A stretch of 64,000 nt of DNA. Origin: Streptomyces lydicus. GTDB lineage: Bacteria; Actinomycetota; Actinomycetes; Streptomycetales; Streptomycetaceae. A model generated the notes under the pieces. It made no database searches. It saw nothing but the letters and a program-made list of their open reading frames with translations, and was not told the DNA's origin. Shown piece after piece: positions 39,888 through 45,644 of the stretch. The stretch lies in assembly GCF_004125265.1 (NCBI RefSeq), contig NZ_RDTE01000003.1, positions 1,240,001 through 1,304,000 on the forward strand, in the 5' to 3' direction. Within the stretch, counting starts at the first letter, position 1, and every line of letters starts with the position of its first letter. Position numbers and translations under genes: made by a program.

Positions 39888-41078
39888 TCAGGCGCCCGCC
39901 CCAGCGTGGCACCACTCAGCGAAGTTCGACAGCGACTCGGCATCCGCCCGCTTCAGCCGGCGAAGCGTTGCTGCGTCTTCCCGCACCCAGCGGTGCTCGC
40001 GCGCGTGCTGCGGCGCGATCCGCCGCGCGACCTTCAGCGACTCGAAGGCCGCATCCGCGCGGCCAGACCAGAGCTGTGCGCGCCCCAGCTCAATGTAGAA
40101 GCCGGACCGGCGCTCGGCCGGCAGGTCCCGCGGCGGCGCCCACTCGCGTGCCACCTTCAGTGCCCTGCCCAGGTGGCCATCCCCGAGACTGACCGCCACA
40201 GACACCTCGTGAATGCGGACACTGTCCGGGCCGAAGGCCGTCCCTCGGTAGACGCTCTCCGGAATCTGGTCGCCGAGGACGCGTGCGGCGTCGAGGTGTG
40301 TCTCTGCCGAGTCGCCGTCACCAGCCCGGCCCGCGATCACAGCAGCGCGCATGTGCAGAGCGCCGCGGGCAGCGACACCCTCGGCACCCGAGGACTTCGG
40401 TGCCTGGTCCGCGGCGAGTTCGAGGGCACGGAGCCCCGCGGCGTGGGCTTTGGCGGCGAAGAACGTCTCCGTTCGGACATACGCCGTCGTGGCGTCCACC
40501 AGTGGGTCATCCGCCTGCCGAGCGGCCCAGCGCATCAGGTCGATGAGGCGGGCGGAGAGATCCCGGGCGCCGTACTTGTAGGCCACTGCGTCCGCGGCCC
40601 GGCAAGCATCCACCAACATGCGGGCGACAGCGGGGCGATCACCCGGTGTCGCTTCCGGCAGCGCGCGGCACAGCTCGGCCAGCAGGTCCGGCGCGGCACG
40701 AGCCACTCGCACGTACTGTGCGCCGAGCCGCCAGGCGACGACGGCCGCGACCGCCTCGGCGAGGGCCGGCAGTGAGCGGTACGGCCCATCACCGGGGACG
40801 TCGTGCGTCGCGAGGACCGAGGAGAGCCCCGGCATGGCCCGGTGCACGCGGTCGTCCGGGCGCTCCTTATCGGGCAGCAGCCGGGCCGGGTCGATGTCGA
40901 GTGCGTCCGCGATGGCATCCAGGACAGCATCCGACACACCGCGCTCGCCACGCTCGATTTTCCGGATCGTGCCGAGGCCCGTCCCGGCGGCGCGCGCTAG
41001 CTCGGCCTGGGTGAGGCCGGCGATGCGACGCTCGTAGGCGATGCGAGGGCCTACCCCGCGGTACACAATGCTGGGCAT
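39888..41078 (-). CDS. XRE-family helix-turn-helix regulator with helical repeat domain (396 aa)
   Basis: DNA-binding regulator. The N-terminal helix-turn-helix (about residues 8-65) reads RIAGLTQAELARAAGTGLGT, followed by IRKIERGERG. The remaining 330 residues are helical and TPR-like (ALHMRAAVIAGRAGDGDSAE, then HLDAARVLG), a common arrangement in Streptomyces regulators. The ATG at 41078 has CGGAG upstream. The small overlapping genes follow in the same direction, with a palindrome between them, so this gene probably controls or belongs to that operon. The signal sensed is unknown. Confidence 0.9.
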   Translation of the reverse strand: MPSIVYRGVGPRIAYERRIAGLTQAELARAAGTGLGTIRKIERGERGVSDAVLDAIADALDIDPARLLPDKERPDDRVHRAMPGLSSVLATHDVPGDGPYRSLPALAEAVAAVVAWRLGAQYVRVARAAPDLLAELCRALPEATPGDRPAVARMLVDACRAADAVAYKYGARDLSARLIDLMRWAARQADDPLVDATTAYVRTETFFAAKAHAAGLRALELAADQAPKSSGAEGVAARGALHMRAAVIAGRAGDGDSAETHLDAARVLGDQIPESVYRGTAFGPDSVRIHEVSVAVSLGDGHLGRALKVAREWAPPRDLPAERRSGFYIELGRAQLWSGRADAAFESLKVARRIAPQHAREHRWVREDAATLRRLKRADAESLSNFAEWCHAGAGA

Positions 41079-41140
41079 ACTGGTCTCCGTTCGGTGCAGC
41101 CACTCCGAACCGTACCGGCGCCGTCACGGTCCGGGAACGC

Positions 41141-41176
41141 GAACGGCCCCACCTGCTGGTGCAGGTGGGGCCGTTC
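41141..41176. terminator. Perfect 16-bp hairpin after the HAD-like gene
   Basis: GAACGGCCCCACCTGC and its exact complement flank a TGGT loop. It lies 10 bp past the stop of the HAD-like gene and also separates it from the XRE gene. Confidence 0.8.
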
Positions 41177-41185
41177 CGTTGACGC

Positions 41186-41827
41186 TTACAGGGCTCGGAC
41201 CGCGTCCACCAACTCCGCCAGACCACCGATCTGGACGTCAGCAGCACGCGCATCCTCGCTGTCCGCCCACAGATGCCCGAGCGGCCCCCGCCGCAGGTGC
41301 GCGGCACGGAGCCCGGCCGCGCGTGCCGGCCGCACGTCATTCTGCGGGTGGTCGCCGACGTACAGCACCTCCCCCGCCGGGACACCGGCCAGCTCGACAG
41401 CGCGTGCGAAGAATCCCTCCGCCGGCTTGGCCACGCCCCACTCCCCGGATGTGGCCACCGCATCCACCGGCAGGTCGAGAGCCCGCAGCAGCGCGCCAGC
41501 CCGCGCCGTCTGATTGCCCGCCACGACCACGCGCAAGCCTTCAGCCCGGAGCGCAGCCAGCGCAGGGCGGACATCCGCGTACAGGTCCGACTCGTCGAGG
41601 AACTCCCCCTGGCCCGCCCGCTCCATGGCCGCCCGCTCGGCCTCCACATCGACGCCCGGCCTGACGAGCCGGAGCGCATCGGCGTTGTCCCGGCCCTGCG
41701 ACACGACCGCACCGACCAGAGCCGACAGCGTGTGACGGTGCACGCCGAGCCAGTCCGCCCACGCGCCCCACACGCGGTCATCACTGATCAGCGTCTCGCC
41801 GACGTCGAATGCCACTGCACGGATCAT
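41186..41827 (-). CDS. HAD-superfamily hydrolase (213 aa)
   Basis: Haloacid-dehalogenase fold enzyme, subfamily I look. Motif I is FDVGETL with the nucleophile Asp, but the second Asp common in phosphatases is Gly. Motif II is VVAGNQT, motif III Lys is in GVAKP, and motif IV is VGDHPQNDV. A helical cap lies between motifs I and II. The lack of the second Asp makes a standard phosphatase role less certain. Start ATG at 41827; strong terminator after the stop. The small plus-strand gene upstream is divergent. Confidence 0.88.
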   Translation of the reverse strand: MIRAVAFDVGETLISDDRVWGAWADWLGVHRHTLSALVGAVVSQGRDNADALRLVRPGVDVEAERAAMERAGQGEFLDESDLYADVRPALAALRAEGLRVVVAGNQTARAGALLRALDLPVDAVATSGEWGVAKPAEGFFARAVELAGVPAGEVLYVGDHPQNDVRPARAAGLRAAHLRRGPLGHLWADSEDARAADVQIGGLAELVDAVRAL

Positions 41828-41888
41828 GGCAGCAGCCTACGGGCCGATCTGCGTGCGCTTGCCGGGGCCCGGGCCGTACGATGCGCGC

Positions 41889-42044
41889 ATGGCGACCCCC
41901 TGCGTCCCGGACGCTGCCGCCGAGGCCAACCAGGCGATACGCACTTTCATGGCCGAGCGCACCGGCCGGCCGCTGTGGCCCGAGGAGCAGGCCCAGTACG
42001 AGCAGCTGCTCGCCGCCTGGGCCGCGGCCGTCCACCAGGCCTGA
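41889..42044 (+). CDS. Small helical protein (51 aa)
   Basis: Sequence begins MATPCVPDAAAEANQAIRTF and continues with a WPEEQAQYEQLLAAWAAAV helix. Proteins of this look are frequent in Streptomyces genomes (my impression); function unknown. It is divergent from the HAD-like gene and ends just before a bidirectional terminator. No strong ribosome-binding site is seen, so it may be leaderless or start elsewhere in frame. Confidence 0.6.
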   Translation: MATPCVPDAAAEANQAIRTFMAERTGRPLWPEEQAQYEQLLAAWAAAVHQA

Positions 42045-42054
42045 ACACGACGAA

Positions 42055-42089
42055 GCGCCCCGCCCCTGCACACGGCAGGAGCGGGGCGC
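42055..42089. terminator. Bidirectional terminator at the left end of the phage block
   Basis: GCGCCCCGCCCCTGC pairs with GCAGGAGCGGGGCGC with one mismatch (15-bp arms). It stands between the convergent small gene at 41889 and the last phage gene at 42094. It is a natural left limit of the late phage transcript. Confidence 0.8.
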
Positions 42090-42093
42090 GTTC

Positions 42094-42447
42094 TCACACG
42101 TCGATGTGGTGGATGTACTGCCGGGCTCGCTCCGACATGGGCGCCGGGGCCGGAGGCTCCAGCCCGGACTGCCGGATGTAGCCGACAAGGACACGCACCC
42201 GGGCGAGCAGCCAGCCCAGGGCCAGGTCCTGGTCCCCGATACGGTCCCGCTGCCGGGCCGACTCCGTCTCTTGCTCACCAATACGCTGCTGGAGACGCAC
42301 GATCTCCTTGTCCAGCCGGTCGGTGACCGTCGTGAAATCATCGCGGCGCTCTTGCCGCGGCGTCCGGCGAGCCGAGCGAGCAGCCCACACCCCGCAGCCC
42401 CCCGTGACCGCCGACACCGCGATCGATGCCCATGTCTCAGGACTCAC
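42094..42447 (-). CDS. Membrane-anchored coiled-coil protein of the lysis region (117 aa)
   Basis: The N-terminus (ETWASIAVSAVTGGCGVWAA) is a short membrane segment. It is followed by a basic stretch and a heptad-rich coiled coil (TDRLDKEIVRLQQRIGEQET). The end is Pro-rich. The GTG start overlaps the previous gene by 11 bp. Position at the end of a holin cassette and the one-helix-plus-coil layout recall accessory lysis proteins, but a spanin role makes little sense without an outer membrane. Function unknown. Confidence 0.7.
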   Translation of the reverse strand: MSPETWASIAVSAVTGGCGVWAARSARRTPRQERRDDFTTVTDRLDKEIVRLQQRIGEQETESARQRDRIGDQDLALGWLLARVRVLVGYIRQSGLEPPAPAPMSERARQYIHHIDV

Positions 42448-42871
42448 GGCGCCCCACCCTTCTGGGCCGCGGGTGCTCGCGCCACCCGGCGACCACGATC
42501 ACGGGCGTGGCGATCAACCCCCAGATCGCCGCCGCCACCCACCCCCGCGGAAACGTCTCCAGCGGCCACCACGACAGCAGATAGCCGAGCATCCACGGCA
42601 ACACGATCACGACCAGGGCGACGAACCCGGGCCAGTCCGCGCCCTGCGGCACGAACGCGGCCGCGACGGCAATGGCCCCCGCGACGATCCAGCAGCACGC
42701 CCACGCCGACAACGGCATCAGCGACAGCAGCAGATGCAGCCCCCGCCGATCAGGCTGCGGCTGCACAAGCTGCCCATACCCGTACAGGGCCCACACGGTG
42801 CCGTACGACAGGAGGATCGCGCCGCGGCGGCCCAGCGTTCGCCGGAGCCGCCGGGCCGCGCGGCACCGCAT
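42437..42871 (-). CDS. Four-helix membrane protein beside the holin (144 aa)
   Basis: Basic N-terminus (MRCRAARRLRRTLGRRG), then about four hydrophobic segments and a basic tail. The ATG overlaps the holin stop (TGATG), so the two are likely translated together. It could be a second holin, an antiholin or an exclusion protein; the sequence does not tell. Confidence 0.75.
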   Translation of the reverse strand: MRCRAARRLRRTLGRRGAILLSYGTVWALYGYGQLVQPQPDRRGLHLLLSLMPLSAWACCWIVAGAIAVAAAFVPQGADWPGFVALVVIVLPWMLGYLLSWWPLETFPRGWVAAAIWGLIATPVIVVAGWREHPRPRRVGRRES

Positions 42872-43131
42872 CAGACCCCCTTGGCGAGACTCGCCGAGTT
42901 CTTCACCTCGCCGAGCCGCGCGAACAGCCCCTTGCCCAGGGACAGCACAGCGGCCACGCCGCCAACCGCCGCGGCGTGCCACATCGACAGATCCAGCGGC
43001 GTCGTCACGACGATGCCGCCGAGGGTGCCCTGCACGAACGTCGAAGCGACGCGCTCGACGAGATCGCGGGCGTAGACGCGAGCCGTCTTCATCACGGTCT
43101 GCACGTCGGGAAGAGGAGTAGGAGCACTCAT
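42871..43131 (-). CDS. Phage holin (86 aa)
   Basis: Small protein with a soluble N-terminus (VMKTARVYARDLVERVAST), one or two hydrophobic segments (GTLGGIVVTTPL and WHAAAVGGVAAVLSLGKGLF) and a short charged tail. This fits actinophage holins, which open the membrane for the endolysin. It lies directly after the endolysin gene and is coupled to a further membrane protein. The call rests on size, hydrophobicity and position. Confidence 0.75.
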   Translation of the reverse strand: MSAPTPLPDVQTVMKTARVYARDLVERVASTFVQGTLGGIVVTTPLDLSMWHAAAVGGVAAVLSLGKGLFARLGEVKNSASLAKGV

Positions 43132-43182
43132 GGTCGTATCCGTTCTGCTGGTCGGGCGGCCCCGTGGCCCCCGAGGAATGGG

Positions 43183-43935
43183 CTAGGAGAAGAGAAGGCG
43201 CCAGGTCAGGGGCCCCGGGTAGCCGTCGGCGTCGCCCCGCAGCTCCGCGCGCGAGCGCTGGAAGTCGCGGACGTTGAGTCGGTCCGCCTCGCCCCACTTG
43301 GGGCCGGGGCCCTGCCTGTAGTGCTTGCCGAAGCCGCGCTTTTCCAGCTGCTCGCCGAGCTGGGTCACGAACCGGCTGCTCACGCCGGTCTTGAAGTACT
43401 GCCGGCCCGGGAACGGCGGGACTGCTGGGGCTGGCTTGCCGCCGGCCAGAACGGTGGCGCGGGCCATGATGTCGGCGCGCTGCTTCTTCCGCAGGTCGCC
43501 CGGGCAGCCGGTGTGCCCGCCCCACGCGGCGCCGCCCGCGCCGTGCCAGGTCAGGCCATGAGCGGTGGTCGAGTCGATGACCACGAGCGGCCACCCGAAG
43601 GTCTTGTGGCCCCAGGCGTAGATCTCGGCGACGCCTTCGACCTGAGCGGCGGTCAGCGGCTCCGACGGCTCGCCCTCGGTCTCCACGCTGGCGTAGTAGG
43701 GGTTGCCGCCGGCCTGCGCCCAGGCGTAGTCCACGCCGGTGTCCACGTACTGCTCGATGACGCCGGTCTTGCTCACCCAGAAATCGCTGCTGGCCTGGGA
43801 GTCCGAGCGGTTGAACCAGCCGAACGGGCTGTTGTCCCCAGCCTGGACGTGCAGCACCAGGCCGCGGTGTTCCTTCGTGCCGTCCTTGTGGACGTTGATG
43901 ACGGGGCGCCACGTGGCGCCGGGCATACGGGGCAT
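43183..43935 (-). CDS. Phage endolysin: N-acetylmuramoyl-L-alanine amidase with binding domain (250 aa)
   Basis: Cleaves peptidoglycan to release phage. An amidase_2 domain covers about 10-160, with zinc ligands His29 (GLVLHVQAG), His141 and Cys144 (GGHTGCPGD). After a Pro-rich linker, residues 175-250 look like a peptidoglycan-binding module (KWGEADRLNVRDFQRSRAEL, then DGYPGPLTWRLL). There is no signal peptide, so it relies on the holin gene that follows. The ATG at 43935 has AGGAGGG upstream; in-frame starts further up lack this. Confidence 0.92.
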   Translation of the reverse strand: MPRMPGATWRPVINVHKDGTKEHRGLVLHVQAGDNSPFGWFNRSDSQASSDFWVSKTGVIEQYVDTGVDYAWAQAGGNPYYASVETEGEPSEPLTAAQVEGVAEIYAWGHKTFGWPLVVIDSTTAHGLTWHGAGGAAWGGHTGCPGDLRKKQRADIMARATVLAGGKPAPAVPPFPGRQYFKTGVSSRFVTQLGEQLEKRGFGKHYRQGPGPKWGEADRLNVRDFQRSRAELRGDADGYPGPLTWRLLFS

Positions 43936-43967
43936 GGTTTCCCTCCTTCTGGTGCGGTTTGTGTGAG

Positions 43968-44780
43968 CTAGAACCCCTTGGCGGTACGCCACGCCTGGAA
44001 CGCGGCGACGAGCGCGGCGTCGACATCGGCGGGCGGCGGCGTGGGGGTGGGCGCCGGGCTGGTGAGCGGCACGAAGAGCGTGGCGTCACCGTCCTCGTCG
44101 AGGAGGCGGCCCAGGTCGTCGAAGCTGAACGCGAAGCAGCCGCCGGCTCCCCATGCGGGGCCCCAGCTGTTGCGGGCCAGCACGGTCTTTGTCGACGAGT
44201 CGATGCCGTACAGCAGGAACTCGTGCCCGCCGCGGACCGAGCCGGTGACCTTGACGAGCCCGTCGGTGGTCGGCCTGTCGAAGCCCTCGTACCAGTTCAC
44301 GCCGATGATCAGCGGCGCCGCGGTGAGCGCCTTGAGCGCGGCGTCCAGCGAAAGCGCGTGCTGATAGCCGGAGATCAGGCCGGCTCGCTGTGCCGCCTTG
44401 GCGACTGCCAGGCCGGTGGATCCGGTGTCCGTGGGCGGGTAGACGCCCTGAATGCTGTCGAGGCGGGTGGCCGCGGTGTACAGGGCGACGGCCTGGTGCT
44501 CGTCGGCGGTGGCGTCGCCGGTCGGCCGGGCGGCTGCGGTGTCGGGGATGGCGCCGTACAGCGGGTCCGAGCCCGCGAGGGCCTCGGCAGCGTTGCCTGT
44601 GCAGGAGCCGAGGGCGCCCTGGTTGAGCACCGGGATGCGCACGGTGTGGGTGGCCGAGGCGTACGTACTGGGCAGCAGATCCTCGGACAGGGCATAGGTG
44701 CGCGAGCGCGGATCGTGCTCGACGTGGCGGCCCAGCCGTCCGCCGTGATGGCTGGGGTGCTCGTCAATGAAGCGGATCAA
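43968..44780 (-). CDS. Papain-like (C1A) cysteine protease encoded by the phage (270 aa)
   Basis: A papain-fold protease with the full catalytic set: oxyanion Gln54 and nucleophile Cys60 (VLNQGALGSCTGNA), His186 (VRGGHEFLLYG) and Asn204 (ARNSWGPAW). It lacks a signal peptide and a clear pro-domain. A Pro-rich linker and short helix (DAALVAAFQAWRTAKGF) close the protein and could be an attachment site. It starts at a TTG with GGAGG 5 nt upstream. It lies between the last tail genes and the endolysin, so it may be a virion component, act on cell-surface proteins during entry, or assist lysis. The fold is clear, the role is not. Confidence 0.85.
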   Translation of the reverse strand: MIRFIDEHPSHHGGRLGRHVEHDPRSRTYALSEDLLPSTYASATHTVRIPVLNQGALGSCTGNAAEALAGSDPLYGAIPDTAAARPTGDATADEHQAVALYTAATRLDSIQGVYPPTDTGSTGLAVAKAAQRAGLISGYQHALSLDAALKALTAAPLIIGVNWYEGFDRPTTDGLVKVTGSVRGGHEFLLYGIDSSTKTVLARNSWGPAWGAGGCFAFSFDDLGRLLDEDGDATLFVPLTSPAPTPTPPPADVDAALVAAFQAWRTAKGF

Positions 44781-44796
44781 CGGGGCCTCCGGGCAT

Positions 44797-44820
44797 AAAA
44801 AAGCGCCCCGTGTCGGGGCG
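44797..44820 (-). terminator. Intrinsic terminator inside the late phage operon
   Basis: On the minus strand CGCCCCG-ACA-CGGGGCG is followed by TTTTTT, a textbook hairpin plus U-run and rare in this high-GC sequence. It lies 17 bp after the 74-aa gene and before the papain-like protease, so it divides the tail genes from the protease and lysis genes. Confidence 0.9.
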
Positions 44821-44837
44821 GGCGCAGATGGGACAGG

Positions 44838-45062
44838 TCAGCCGAGGGGCAGGGGATCGGCGTGCAGGGTCGTCGCGGTGATCCGGACTTCGGTCCCCTC
44901 GACTGCGGCGAACAGGCCGGCCACCGCTTGGACCACCGTGCTCGCGTCCTCGAATCCGGGCAGGCCGCCGCCTGCCCCGATCTCCGCACGGATCTCAAGG
45001 GTGACGCCGGTCTCGTCGGGGCCGTTGGCGGTGACGGACCAGAAGGGGTAGCTGGGTTGCAT
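44838..45062 (-). CDS. Small phage protein (74 aa)
   Basis: Reads MQPSYPFWSVTANGPDETGV followed by a compact alpha/beta-like stretch and ITATTLHADPLPLG. GAGAC before the ATG is a weak ribosome-binding site. It follows the 186-aa tail protein by 8 bp and is the last gene before an intrinsic terminator. No family recognised; a small virion or tail-associated protein is the likely class. Confidence 0.7.
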   Translation of the reverse strand: MQPSYPFWSVTANGPDETGVTLEIRAEIGAGGGLPGFEDASTVVQAVAGLFAAVEGTEVRITATTLHADPLPLG

Positions 45063-45070
45063 GGTGTCTC

Positions 45071-45631
45071 CTAGGCGAGGCGCTTGACGCGCATGTACGA
45101 GCCGGACGCGAGCTTGGACGCGTTGGCGTTGCTGGTGGCCTGCGCCCACTGCAGCGCGCAGGTACCGGCGCTGGTCGTGGTGATGACGGACTCCTCCATG
45201 GCGAAGCACTGGTTGCCGGTGTCGTCCCTGGTGCCGTAGATGCAGGTGGTGCTGTAGGCGTGGACGCCCCACCGGCTGGCGCCGCCGCTGGAGGTGCCGG
45301 AGAGGATCGCGCCCTGGTCCGGGCCGACGGCCGAGCGCACGCCGGTCGCGCCGGAGGGCACCGCCCACATCGTCTTGAAGCGGCCGGCGTCGGTGGCGGC
45401 GTAGTGCATGAAGAACTCAACCCGGTACACGGCATTGGCGGCCAGGCTCACGGTCAGGTCCGGGTCGGAGGCGAACGTGGTGGTGGAGGCGCGGGTGGTG
45501 TCCGCGGTCTTGTACGCCTCGATGGGCAGCTGGCCGTAGATGTAGGCGATGGGGTTGTAGACCTGCGAGTTCCACCAGGCGTCGGAGGCGGAGAAGCCGA
45601 CGACGGCCGGGGTGATGCTGGGTGCGGCCAT
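45071..45631 (-). CDS. Phage tail-associated protein with a domain shared with the collagen-like fibre (186 aa)
   Basis: From residue 39 the sequence (KTADTTRASTTTFASDPDLT, then SLAANAVYRVEFFMHY, WAVPSGATG and LQWAQATSN) runs parallel to the middle of the large collagen-like protein at 62229. The shared unit is probably a beta-sandwich fibre or receptor-binding domain. GGGAGG lies 5 nt before the ATG. Being last in the tail block suggests a minor tail or adsorption protein. Confidence 0.75.
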   Translation of the reverse strand: MAAPSITPAVVGFSASDAWWNSQVYNPIAYIYGQLPIEAYKTADTTRASTTTFASDPDLTVSLAANAVYRVEFFMHYAATDAGRFKTMWAVPSGATGVRSAVGPDQGAILSGTSSGGASRWGVHAYSTTCIYGTRDDTGNQCFAMEESVITTTSAGTCALQWAQATSNANASKLASGSYMRVKRLA

Positions 45632-45644
45632 CTGGGCCTCCCGT

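Noticed and set aside
42046..42093. Terminator repeat considered as prophage attL
   Set aside because: It is an inverted repeat typical of a terminator; no direct-repeat partner, integrase or interrupted gene supports an att site here.
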